Below are positions 1-6,622 of a DNA stretch of 12,908 nucleotides, piece after piece. The stretch is from Eubacteriales bacterium (GTDB lineage: Bacteria > Bacillota > Clostridia > Peptostreptococcales > Anaerovoracaceae), in assembly GCA_028691625.1 (NCBI GenBank), contig JAQUYZ010000011.1:1-12908 (forward strand). Direction: 5' to 3'. Every line of letters starts with the position of its first letter. The first letter of the stretch is position 1. The notes below the pieces were generated by a model, which was not told the origin of the DNA, searched no databases, and worked only from the letters and a program-made list of their open reading frames with translations. Made by a program: the position numbers and the translations under genes.

Positions 1-590
1 AGCTTATGAAGCTTTATGGTAGTGCTTCTCCCTACATATAGAAGATCAGATGCAGGAAGCTTCCAGGCTTTGGTTTTGAATTCATCCCGATACATGGTGG
101 TAATCGCATCCGGCTTCTTGTAATCAGAACCCAGCTTTGCGAAGATCTTATTAAAAGAAACTCCTATGCTGACGGTAATTCCAAGTTCCGCTTTCATCCG
201 ATCACTGATTTCCTTTGCTACCTTATCTCCATCTCCTTTGATGCTCACGCTGTCCGTAATATCCAGCCAGTTTTCATCAATACCGTATGGCTCAACCAAA
301 TCTGTGTATTCTCCGTAGATTTCGTGGGCCATCCTGGAAAATCTCAAATACAGATCCATTCTTGGAGATATGAAATTCAGTTCCGGACACACCTGCTTTG
401 CTTGCCAGAGTGCCATGCCAGTCTTCACACCGCGCTTCTTGGCCATGTAATCTGCTGTCAATACAATTCCATGTCGGGCTTCTGGATCTCCACCTACTGC
501 CAATGGCTTCCCCTCAAGTTCCGGGTGATGCAGATGCTCTATGGCAGCGTAGCAACAATTGATATCAGAATGCAATATTGTTCTGTCCAT
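1..590 (-). CDS. Y-family DNA polymerase (DinB/UmuC-like), C-terminal part outside window
   Basis: Translesion DNA polymerase that would copy past damaged bases. No reading-frame break occurs over 196 codons, and the frame runs off the window start, so only the palm/fingers and the beginning of the thumb are visible. Asp9 lies in HSDINCCY and Asp105-Glu106 lie in GIDENWLDIT; these match the three metal-binding carboxylates of the family. Tyr14 occupies the steric-gate position, as in UmuC and Dpo4. VGRSTTIKL near the end resembles the helix-hairpin-helix start. The ATG at 588-590 puts Asp9 at the usual place, but the GGAGGG (592-597) is only about 2 nt from it, which is unusually close. The gene is divergent from a self-cleaving repressor, so DNA-damage control is likely (inference). 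It could be a Pol IV-like or Pol V-like (UvrX) subtype; the missing C-terminus prevents a decision. Confidence 0.93.
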   Translation of the reverse strand, partial: MDRTILHSDINCCYAAIEHLHHPELEGKPLAVGGDPEARHGIVLTADYMAKKRGVKTGMALWQAKQVCPELNFISPRMDLYLRFSRMAHEIYGEYTDLVEPYGIDENWLDITDSVSIKGDGDKVAKEISDRMKAELGITVSIGVSFNKIFAKLGSDYKKPDAITTMYRDEFKTKAWKLPASDLLYVGRSTTIKLHK

Positions 591-631
591 TCCCTCCTTC
601 GCTTCCTTCCTGTTTGCTTCTTACAGGCACT

Positions 632-660
632 AATATAAATCAATCCTCAATATATTTCAA
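632..660 (-). promoter_or_regulatory. Promoter of the Y-family polymerase gene
   Basis: On the minus strand TTGAAA (655-660) and TATATT (632-637) are separated by exactly 17 nt, a good sigma-A-type promoter. The predicted RNA start is near 625, about 35 nt before the ATG. The hexamers and spacing are identical to those of the divergent repressor promoter. Confidence 0.75.
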
Positions 661-695
661 CGGGATTATTTATCACATTTATCTATTTTGAATTG

Positions 696-764
696 ATTTC
701 ACTTGAAATTATAGTGGGATGGTGGTATATTTCTATACATAAGATTGATACATGATTCTATCAA
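696..764. promoter_or_regulatory. Three palindromes over the repressor promoter (putative operators)
   Basis: ATTTCA-ct-TGAAAT (696-709) overlaps the -35 box. GTATA-tttc-TATAC (725-738) covers the -10 box. TTGATA-N8-TATCAA (745-764) lies just downstream of the predicted transcription start. They sit where an XRE-type dimeric repressor would block transcription. No classical Gram-positive LexA box (GAAC-N4-GTTC) was seen in 591-806, so the element's own repressor is the likelier binder. Assignment of individual sites is inference. Confidence 0.5.
703..731 (+). promoter_or_regulatory. Promoter of the LexA-like repressor gene
   Basis: TTGAAA (703-708) and TATATT (726-731) with a 17-nt spacer form a good sigma-A promoter reading into the repressor. 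The predicted start is near 738, giving a leader of about 70 nt. AGAGG at 798-802 is the ribosome binding site. The leader and both hexamers are covered by palindromes, which suggests autoregulation. Confidence 0.75.
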
Positions 765-806
765 CTCAATTTAGAACTTCCCTGATGGGATTAGAAAAGA
801 GGCTTT

Positions 807-1520
807 ATGCACAAACAGATTGGAAGCGTGATTGCTTCAAAAAGAAAAGAAAAAGGAATGTCACAAGTCGATATTGCCAATGAATTGAGTAAATATGATA
901 TCCATGTGAGAAATGCTGCTGTCAGCTCCTGGGAGAAGAATAACAACACACCTACTGCAGCACAGCTCCTGGCACTCTGCGAAATACTTGATATAGCGGA
1001 CATCTATACCGAATTCATTGGTGATAACCCTAATGCACCTTTTGCAGAACTGAATGAAGAGGGCATCATAAAAGCAAAGGAATATATCGACCTTCTTAGA
1101 AGATCAGGCCTGTATCAGAAGCAATCAGCGGACATCATTATGTTCAAGCCACGCAGAATGAAAATATCACTGCTCCCTACTTCCGCCGGTACCGGTGAAT
1201 ATCTGGATGATGAAAATTTTGAAGAGGTTGATGTCTATGAGCCTGTTCCAGAAAATGCAGACTTCGGAGTTCACCTAAATGGTGACAGTATGGAACCACA
1301 GTTTAAGGACCAGCAGCTGGTATGGTTTGAACAAATGGAGAATCTTAATTCCGGTGATTTCGGATTATTCTACCTGAACGGTATGACTTATTTCAAAAAA
1401 TTACTGATCAGCAAAGCCGGAACCTTCCTCATTTCCTTAAACGCAAAGTATGCACCAATTCAAGTCAAAGAATTTGATTCCTTTAAAATCTTTGCCAGAC
1501 TCGCAACCGAGTCCGTTTAA
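807..1520 (+). CDS. XRE/S24 self-cleaving repressor (LexA/CI-like)
   Basis: DNA-binding repressor expected to inactivate itself when RecA filaments signal DNA damage. The N-terminal XRE helix-turn-helix spans about residues 5-65, with MSQVDIANEL and VSSWEKN as its core. The C-terminal S24 peptidase domain has the cleavage site Ala127-Gly128 in SAGTG, the nucleophile Ser161 in GDSMEP, and the general base Lys197 in YFKKL; all key residues are present. At 237 aa the length is normal for phage/ICE CI-like repressors and longer than cellular LexA. AGAGG precedes the ATG by about 4 nt. The gene is divergent from the Y-family polymerase, its probable main target, and is followed after 79 nt by a second small HTH gene. 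It may also control element transfer, as CI-like repressors do in other ICEs (inference). Confidence 0.92.
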   Translation: MHKQIGSVIASKRKEKGMSQVDIANELSKYDIHVRNAAVSSWEKNNNTPTAAQLLALCEILDIADIYTEFIGDNPNAPFAELNEEGIIKAKEYIDLLRRSGLYQKQSADIIMFKPRRMKISLLPTSAGTGEYLDDENFEEVDVYEPVPENADFGVHLNGDSMEPQFKDQQLVWFEQMENLNSGDFGLFYLNGMTYFKKLLISKAGTFLISLNAKYAPIQVKEFDSFKIFARLATESV

Positions 1521-1567
1521 TAGGACAACATATCCTATAGAATGATACCTGGCAAAGCCTGGCAAAG
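1520..1567. repeat. Inverted repeat and tandem decamer upstream of the small HTH gene
   Basis: ATAGGA-N7-TCCTAT (1520-1538) is followed by two adjacent copies of CCTGGCAAAG (1548-1557, 1558-1567). No U-run follows the inverted repeat, so it is not a typical terminator. TATAGAATGATACC (1536-1549) matches 12 of 14 bases of the minus-strand sequence across the repressor -10 box (724-737). An operator role is possible but unproven. Confidence 0.4.
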
Positions 1568-1599
1568 ACTCATACCAGATTCATTCAGGAGGGTATTTT

Positions 1600-1887
1600 A
1601 TGTTGGTTTATTCAAATAATGTATATGAACTTAGAAAATCTTTTCACATCAGTCAGGAAAAGATGGCTTTTGATCTCGATATCAGCAGACGTTCCATCAG
1701 CAAAATAGAAAACGGAGAACAGAATCTCTCCCTGGACATGGCATACCGGATTGCCACTTACTTTGGTCTGCTTCTACCGGATGTATTCCCTCTCCTATGT
1801 ATGGAAAAGCTTATCACGATTTCTGACACTACCGCAAAAGATTGGAGGGACGATCATGGAAAAGAATTACGAAACAATTGCGGTTGA
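1600..1887 (+). CDS. Small XRE-family HTH protein
   Basis: A 95-aa protein with one Cro/CI-type helix-turn-helix (about residues 6-60). The core is ISQEKMAFDLDISRRSISKIENGEQ, split by the turn, and the remaining 35 residues have no motif I recognise. A strong GGAGGG sits 7 nt before the ATG. It lies in the same direction as the S24 repressor, with no clear promoter in between, so co-transcription is likely. Its 3' end overlaps the next gene by 32 bp, which implies translational coupling. It is probably a small regulator of the module; targets are unknown. Confidence 0.8.
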   Translation: MLVYSNNVYELRKSFHISQEKMAFDLDISRRSISKIENGEQNLSLDMAYRIATYFGLLLPDVFPLLCMEKLITISDTTAKDWRDDHGKELRNNCG

Positions 1888-2185
1888 CTTTGATGGCACC
1901 CTCTGCTTCAGCAACTGGCCGGAACTTGGTGCTCCGAATAAAGCCTTGATTGCCTATCTTCAGGAATGGAGAAAAAACGGTAATAAGCTTATCCTCTGGA
2001 CCTGCCGCGCCGGTGCTGCCCTGTCGAATGCTGTCGAATGGTGTCACAACCACGGATTGGAATTTGATGCGGTCAATGACAATCTCCCAGAGGTTGTAGA
2101 ATACTATGGAACAAACAGCCGCAAAATCACCTGCGATTATTATATTGATGACCGGATGATGAATGTTCATCTTCAATCACACTGA
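1856..2185 (+). CDS. Small HAD-like hydrolase
   Basis: A 109-aa protein with the HAD-superfamily active-site layout. Motif I is VDFDGTL with nucleophile Asp11 and Asp13, motif II is LWTCR with Thr49, Lys90 is a candidate for motif III, and Asp98-Asp99 in YIDDR form motif IV. It is short and capless, resembling small phosphatases found on mobile elements and in phages. The ATG at 1856 is chosen because GGAGGG (1844-1849) lies 6 nt upstream and the motif follows at the normal distance; the in-frame ATG at 1751 would be wholly inside the preceding gene. The substrate is unknown; nucleotide or sugar phosphates are family possibilities only. A terminator follows 49 nt after the stop. Confidence 0.85.
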   Translation: MEKNYETIAVDFDGTLCFSNWPELGAPNKALIAYLQEWRKNGNKLILWTCRAGAALSNAVEWCHNHGLEFDAVNDNLPEVVEYYGTNSRKITCDYYIDDRMMNVHLQSH

Positions 2186-2218
2186 TTCTTATATATCTAT
2201 TGCTGCACATTACATATT

Positions 2219-2232
2219 TTATCATGTGATAA
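2219..2232. repeat. Short palindrome TTATCA-tg-TGATAA
   Basis: A 14-bp perfect inverted repeat with a 2-nt centre, just before the terminator and about 95 nt upstream of the controller-like gene. It could be an operator. With so AT-rich a sequence, chance is possible. Confidence 0.35.
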
Positions 2233-2234
2233 GG

Positions 2235-2257
2235 TGCTGCGTTATCGCAGCATTTTT
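2235..2257 (+). terminator. Rho-independent terminator after the HAD gene
   Basis: TGCTGCG (2235-2241), loop TTAT, CGCAGCA (2246-2252) and then TTTTT. This is a 7-bp GC-rich stem with a U-tract in the right orientation to end the repressor-HTH-HAD transcript. Confidence 0.8.
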
Positions 2258-2286
2258 CATATTTTCATTGCATTATCGCAGCATTT
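2242..2286 (+). repeat. Direct repeat TTATCGCAGCATTT, two copies 31 bp apart
   Basis: Exact 14-bp copies lie at 2242-2255 and 2273-2286. The first forms the loop, 3' arm and first U residues of the terminator; the second fills most of the -35/-10 spacer of the controller-like gene's promoter. A 31-bp period is about three helical turns, so cooperative binding is conceivable. A local duplication is the alternative. Confidence 0.6.
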
Positions 2287-2296
2287 GTATTATGAT
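2268..2296 (+). promoter_or_regulatory. Promoter of the controller/methyltransferase operon
   Basis: TTGCAT (2268-2273), 17-nt spacer, TATGAT (2291-2296). The predicted start near 2303 gives a leader of only about 22 nt. A weak palindrome TGTAT-N6-ATACA (2286-2301) overlaps the -10 box and would suit autoregulation. Confidence 0.65.
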
Positions 2297-2324
2297 ATAC
2301 ACTGTAAGGATTGGTGATTAATAT

Positions 2325-2669
2325 ATGAATGAACTGGGAATATATCTAAAAAAATTAAGAACTGAAAATGGTTATAGTCAAAAGAAAGTCCACGATGCTA
2401 CGGGTATTACCGATTCACAACAAAGCAGAATTGAAAGAGGTTTAAACCAAGAAATCTCTCCACTCAGCCTAAAAAAATTAGCATCCTTTTACAATGTTAA
2501 TGTTATAGATTTATACATCCTAGCAGGTTGGATTTCTCAAAATGATTTAGAAGGCTACCAGAGAATTTTTATGTATGCAGAATTACTCACGGATAGTCAA
2601 AAGAAAAATATTCAGAATGAAATTATTCTATTTACAGAAGGAAATGGAGGCAATCATAATGCCATATAG
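2325..2669 (+). CDS. XRE-family controller-like protein of the restriction system
   Basis: A 114-aa protein with an N-terminal Cro/CI helix-turn-helix (about residues 5-65: YSQKKVHDATGI, then DSQQSRIERG) and a helical C-terminal part. Size, fold and position directly upstream of a DNA methyltransferase match controller (C) proteins of type II restriction-modification systems, which bind their own promoter and time the nuclease against the methylase. No AGGAGG is close to the start; GGTGAT at 2313-2318 can pair with the 16S 3' end and is 6 nt from the ATG. The reading frame overlaps the methyltransferase start by 11 bp, so the two are coupled. Whether it acts as repressor or activator, and whether it controls the distant nuclease promoter at 7819-7847, cannot be read from the sequence. 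Confidence 0.82.
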   Translation: MNELGIYLKKLRTENGYSQKKVHDATGITDSQQSRIERGLNQEISPLSLKKLASFYNVNVIDLYILAGWISQNDLEGYQRIFMYAELLTDSQKKNIQNEIILFTEGNGGNHNAI

Positions 2670-3720
2670 ATTAGGAGAATTGTTTTGTGGTCCGGGAGGA
2701 ATCGCTTGGGGAGCCACGCATGCAGATATTGGAGATCCAAATTTTTCAATAGTCCATCAATGGGCAAATGATTATGACGAAAACACTTGTAACACTTATC
2801 GTCACAATATATGTCCTAACAATCCAGAAAGCGTTTACCATGCAGATATCAGAACATTTGATTTAGCACATTTAGATCCAATCGATGCACTAGCATTCGG
2901 ATTCCCATGCAATGATTATTCTGTCGTAGGTGAACAACGTGGCATGGATGGTGTTTATGGTCCTCTCTATTCATATGGCGTTCAAGTCCTCAACTTATAC
3001 AATCCACAATGGTTTTTAGCCGAAAACGTAGGTGGACTAAGAAATGCAAATGATGGTACTGCCTTTGCAAGAATACTAGATGATTTAAGAAATGCTGGCG
3101 AACACGGATACACTGTCACACCCCATCTTTATAAATTTGAGGACTATGGTATCCCACAAGCCAGACATCGTATCATCATAATCGGAATACGAAATGATAT
3201 TAATGTTCAATATCGTGTGCCTTCACCAGCTCCTTATGCACACTTAGATAATACTTGTAGGCACGCTATTGAAGTTCCTCCTATTCCTGCAAATGCTACA
3301 AATAACGAACTTACGAATCAATCGCCAACTGTTGTTGAACGCTTACAACACATTCTTCCTGGTCAGAACGCATTTACAGCAGATCTTCCAGAGGAGTTGC
3401 GACTTAATATCAGAGGGGCACAAATTAGTCAGATATATAAAAGGTTAGATCCAAACCGCCCATCGTATACAGTTACTGGAAGTGGTGGTGGTGGAACACA
3501 CATCTATCATTGGGATGAACCTCGTGCACTAACCAATCGAGAACGTGCTAGACTTCAGACTTTTCCAGATACCTATGAATTTATGGGAACAAAGGAAAGT
3601 GTTCGAAAGCAAATAGGAATGGCTGTGCCATGCAAGGGCGCTAAGATTATTTTTGAAGCTGTTCTTCGAAGCTTTGCCGGTATTCCATATGACTATATTG
3701 AACCAAATATTAACGAATAA
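2659..3720 (+). CDS. DNA (cytosine-5-)-methyltransferase
   Basis: Transfers a methyl group from S-adenosylmethionine to C5 of cytosine in a specific site, marking self DNA. At 353 aa it has all the conserved C5 motifs in order: I (LFCGPGG, residues 8-14), IV (GFPCNDYS with catalytic Cys84), VI (AENV, 121-124), VIII (QARHR, 167-171), IX (RALTNRERARLQTFPD, 289-304) and X (QIGMAVP, 318-324). The target-recognition part is between VIII and IX. The usual PCQ of motif IV reads PCND here. The ATG at 2659 follows GGAGG (2646-2650) by 8 nt and precedes motif I directly; an in-frame ATG at 2575 would add 28 basic, unmotivated residues inside the controller gene. It is convergent with the nuclease operon, whose sites it presumably protects. 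The recognition sequence is unknown. Confidence 0.95.
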   Translation: MPYRLGELFCGPGGIAWGATHADIGDPNFSIVHQWANDYDENTCNTYRHNICPNNPESVYHADIRTFDLAHLDPIDALAFGFPCNDYSVVGEQRGMDGVYGPLYSYGVQVLNLYNPQWFLAENVGGLRNANDGTAFARILDDLRNAGEHGYTVTPHLYKFEDYGIPQARHRIIIIGIRNDINVQYRVPSPAPYAHLDNTCRHAIEVPPIPANATNNELTNQSPTVVERLQHILPGQNAFTADLPEELRLNIRGAQISQIYKRLDPNRPSYTVTGSGGGGTHIYHWDEPRALTNRERARLQTFPDTYEFMGTKESVRKQIGMAVPCKGAKIIFEAVLRSFAGIPYDYIEPNINE

Positions 3721-3724
3721 TTGA

Positions 3725-3751
3725 AAGGGAGGCATTGCCTCCCTTCTATTT
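3725..3751. terminator. Bidirectional terminator between methyltransferase and nuclease operon
   Basis: AAGGGAGGCA (3725-3734) and TGCCTCCCTT (3736-3745) form a 10-bp GC-rich inverted repeat lying between the stops of two convergent genes. The U-rich flanks are imperfect (TTCTATTT on the plus side, TTTCAATTATT on the minus side), but the position and stem strength support use on both strands. Confidence 0.8.
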
Positions 3752-4765
3752 ACATGATGAAAAATCCATATAGTACTGTTCTTCATCAAACTTATAAAAC
3801 GTAACATCTGTTCTTCCATAACTCTCTAAATCGGCTCGATTAATATATGCTCCATTAGCAAGTCCAAGACGATTTCTGAAATATTCTCCCAGTAGAGCAT
3901 TACTCATAGGTGTTGTTATTGCTTTATCTTTTCCCTGTTCTATCCTAAGAATTAGGTGGTGCTTATCGTCTGTAATGACTGAAAAATGTTGCTTGTTAAG
4001 CGGGAAAAATCCACTTCTTGCAATAGGTGCTGGTAAAGGAATGTATGATTCATTCTTGTTCCTATCGCCATATCTCACCTCTCCATTTTTCAGAGTATAC
4101 TTATTCTTTCTCTGCCCCCAATTCAAACCAGCTGTCCTATGTGTTTCTCCTGTTTTCGAATTTAGCAAGCTTAAATCCACCTTTTCTACACCACCAATTC
4201 CAAAATCTTTAAGTGGATTATTCTCTAAATCTAATACTGGGTGCGTTGGATATAATACAATATTCTCTTCAATCTCTGAGTGATTACAATAAATCGTTTC
4301 ACCTTCAATTTTAGAATAATATTGGTAGGCTTCCAAAGGATTACACTCAATTAAATTTTCTCTTCTTTGACTACTAAATGATATTTGCGTAAAATTTGCT
4401 GATCCTGTTAATGCCATCACTGGCACATCATCCTTTAACCATATATAAATTTTTGTATGAACCGGTATTTTTCCATAAACATAACTGCAGACAAATTTTG
4501 AAATATGTTCTGGTAATGTTGAAGTTTGCAACTCTTTGAAGCCCTCATGTACTGCTACACTAAGACCATCAAACGGAACCATTCCGACAATTAGAGAAAT
4601 ATCGATTTCCTTACCAATCTTTTCTGATCGTAGCCTTTCTGAAATATTTTTCATCAGCCATGAAGCCATATTTGGCGTGGCATATCCTGTAAGAATACAC
4701 AGCCTATTTACTTCTTTTTTCATTGGCGTGAAAAAAGCAATCTCACTTAATTCATCAAAATACAT
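3746..4765 (-). CDS. NgoFVII-like PLD-superfamily restriction endonuclease (second nuclease)
   Basis: Predicted DNA-cutting enzyme of 339 aa. A single phospholipase-D-type motif lies in the N-terminal half: His103 and Lys105 in VHTKIYIW, acidic residues at 112-113, and Gly-Ser-x-Asn at 121-124 in TGSANFT. PLD nucleases need two such motifs, so this protein should work as a dimer. In BfiI/NgoFVII relatives the C-terminal half carries a B3-like DNA-recognition domain; the C-terminal 170 residues here (around LNWGQRKNKY and GDRNKNESYIPLP) would fit, but I assign this by position. GGGGAG at 4775-4780 lies 9 nt before the ATG, inside the end of the Z1 gene. The stop abuts the terminator. It is the last gene of the operon and differs clearly from the first nuclease. 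Confidence 0.85.
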   Translation of the reverse strand: MYFDELSEIAFFTPMKKEVNRLCILTGYATPNMASWLMKNISERLRSEKIGKEIDISLIVGMVPFDGLSVAVHEGFKELQTSTLPEHISKFVCSYVYGKIPVHTKIYIWLKDDVPVMALTGSANFTQISFSSQRRENLIECNPLEAYQYYSKIEGETIYCNHSEIEENIVLYPTHPVLDLENNPLKDFGIGGVEKVDLSLLNSKTGETHRTAGLNWGQRKNKYTLKNGEVRYGDRNKNESYIPLPAPIARSGFFPLNKQHFSVITDDKHHLILRIEQGKDKAITTPMSNALLGEYFRNRLGLANGAYINRADLESYGRTDVTFYKFDEEQYYMDFSSCK

Positions 4766-4768
4766 ATC

Positions 4769-6622
4769 TTACGACTCCCCATCATCTTTCAAATCATAGT
4801 AAACCATCCCGTCAGGAAATTTAATATTGGGAACCCAAAGCTTTTTTCCATTCCAACCTTTTTCACCTGTCATTTGATACATTGTTAATACAACCTTATC
4901 AGAAATTGATGCTCCTAACTGCCAATCATTCGGTGATAATAAAGCTCCTGTCCCTTTTGCAACATTTCTATTTCTTCTAACAATCAGCACACCTTGCCCT
5001 GCTGGCTTATCCGCTAAAATGGTATCTATTGCAGAAATAATGGATTGTATTTTAAAATCATCTTCTGATGAAATATGGCATAATACTTCTTTTATAAGCC
5101 TTAAACTAACCTGATAACTAGGCTCATTTTCATTAAATGTTTCTAATAAAAGACTCACTTCTTCTATGGAATCATTTCCAGGATTGAATGGATAATAGTT
5201 CGTGCCTCCCGACAAGGTTATCAATTGATCAGAGGAAATAACATTCTTCCTAGTTGGATTAAGTCCTTCCGGATAGTATATTTTTACATCCTGAATCCCT
5301 CTCTCAACCTGTGCAATAATCGAATTGTTTGTGGCATTTATATCTGAAAATAGTTTATATAAATGCTCATCGATGAATACACTCATCATTCCTGCATCTC
5401 GATCATATCCAAACATTCTGCTGTGTTGCCACATAGTGTCTGCCTGAGGTTTTTTCGCAGACCGAGTATAATAAATGGTCTGTAAACCAGAGAAGGTTAC
5501 TCCACGGCCTAATGTATTTCCACCAATAATGATATTGCTTCCCTTTGAGTATTCATCACTGGATATATGAGAGTCACCATTCATCACCAAAACATTTACT
5601 CTATCTTCCGCTAATAATTGTCGTATCTTACTCCTCAACGCTTCGAATGATTGCTTTTCTGATCGTATTGGATTCATTTCATCATAGAGCTTTTTGAAAT
5701 CTTCCTTCACATTCTGATCATCATATTCGAGATTAATCTTGGTTAAGGCCTTTGATATATTGTCATTATACTGGACATGTGCAGACTTTCTAACACTTGG
5801 ATGTATCAAAAAGTTACAAACCTTTCCTCCAGAAATTTCGACTTGAGCAGATGCAAGCAAGTGATGAATAAGTGCAAAATAAAGAGGATCTTTTATCTCA
5901 TCTATATACTGAATGCAACTTGGCTTTTCCTTTGGAAAAAAATAATCGCCGCCCATATAGCTTTTTCCTGGTCTGAAATAAAATGTAAAATAAGGATGCC
6001 ATCCAGATTTCATCGTTTGTAATAGCAGTGCCTGCGGAGTTCCTGTAACCTGCAGATATATACTACTTGCTGACATATTTTTTATCTCATCCAAATACTT
6101 ATTGATCGATGACTGCTTTCCTCTATTAACCAATGTATTTAATGAAGCCGCGTCTGCCTCGTAATCCAATATGAATAAAGGATTTCCTTTCATAAATCCT
6201 GTCGATCCCAGTATGTTTGACCATTGTTTTAAAGTTCTGAAATTCTTTTTAAGAACAACAATCGTTGGAGATTCTAAATTGTTTTCTGCGAAAATTTCCG
6301 AATCGTATTCATCGCAAATACAAAATCCACTCAGATCCTCTCTAACTCTTTCAATAGTTTGTTGTTGTAAAACAACATTATACGTGGTCAATATAATAAA
6401 CACAGGAAATCCCAAATCTGCAGCTATTGAAATAATTCCAAAAATCTGACCAGTCTTACCTGATTGGACATTTCCAAATAGTAATCCCACTTCATGAGTG
6501 CAAAAAGAAAATTTTTCTAGGTATTTCGGTGCAATTCCGTTCACAGTATTTCTTATAGAATCAGCTAATTGAGGGTTTCCCCTATCAACAATTAGTTGAA
6601 GGTATGTGTCTAAGTAATTCAT
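4769..6622 (-). CDS. Z1-domain ATPase/helicase-like protein
   Basis: A 617-aa P-loop NTPase with the Z1 domain, a family seen in restriction and other defence loci and expected to couple ATP hydrolysis to DNA movement or remodelling. Motifs in order are Walker A GNVQSGKT (50-57), the DEAD-like box ILDYEADAAS (151-160), VTGTPQA (192-198; helicase motif III-like), GGNTLGRGVTF (367-377; motif V-like) and QHSRMFGYDRD (399-409; motif VI-like with the Z1 signature GYR/GYD). The Walker B box reads DYEAD where I would expect DDEAD. No nuclease motif was seen, so cutting is probably done by the PLD partners. AGGAGG (6630-6635) lies 7 nt before the ATG and inside the upstream gene; start and upstream stop overlap as ATGA. 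Only 3 nt separate its stop from the next gene's start, indicating one transcript and a probable complex. Confidence 0.9.
   Translation of the reverse strand: MNYLDTYLQLIVDRGNPQLADSIRNTVNGIAPKYLEKFSFCTHEVGLLFGNVQSGKTGQIFGIISIAADLGFPVFIILTTYNVVLQQQTIERVREDLSGFCICDEYDSEIFAENNLESPTIVVLKKNFRTLKQWSNILGSTGFMKGNPLFILDYEADAASLNTLVNRGKQSSINKYLDEIKNMSASSIYLQVTGTPQALLLQTMKSGWHPYFTFYFRPGKSYMGGDYFFPKEKPSCIQYIDEIKDPLYFALIHHLLASAQVEISGGKVCNFLIHPSVRKSAHVQYNDNISKALTKINLEYDDQNVKEDFKKLYDEMNPIRSEKQSFEALRSKIRQLLAEDRVNVLVMNGDSHISSDEYSKGSNIIIGGNTLGRGVTFSGLQTIYYTRSAKKPQADTMWQHSRMFGYDRDAGMMSVFIDEHLYKLFSDINATNNSIIAQVERGIQDVKIYYPEGLNPTRKNVISSDQLITLSGGTNYYPFNPGNDSIEEVSLLLETFNENEPSYQVSLRLIKEVLCHISSEDDFKIQSIISAIDTILADKPAGQGVLIVRRNRNVAKGTGALLSPNDWQLGASISDKVVLTMYQMTGEKGWNGKKLWVPNIKFPDGMVYYDLKDDGES

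Noticed and set aside
324..638. Plus-strand reading frame of 104 aa
   Set aside because: It is antisense to the Y-family polymerase, which has clear motifs and a ribosome binding site; no domain is seen in the plus frame.
1751..1855. Earlier start of the HAD-like protein
   Set aside because: The extension lies wholly in the HTH gene in another frame; GGAGGG points to the ATG at 1856.
2575..2658. Earlier start of the methyltransferase
   Set aside because: The added residues are inside the controller gene, lack a ribosome binding site, and methyltransferase motif I follows directly after the ATG at 2659.
3721..3751. Inverted repeat as a recombination site
   Set aside because: It lies exactly between two convergent stop codons, which a bidirectional terminator explains better.
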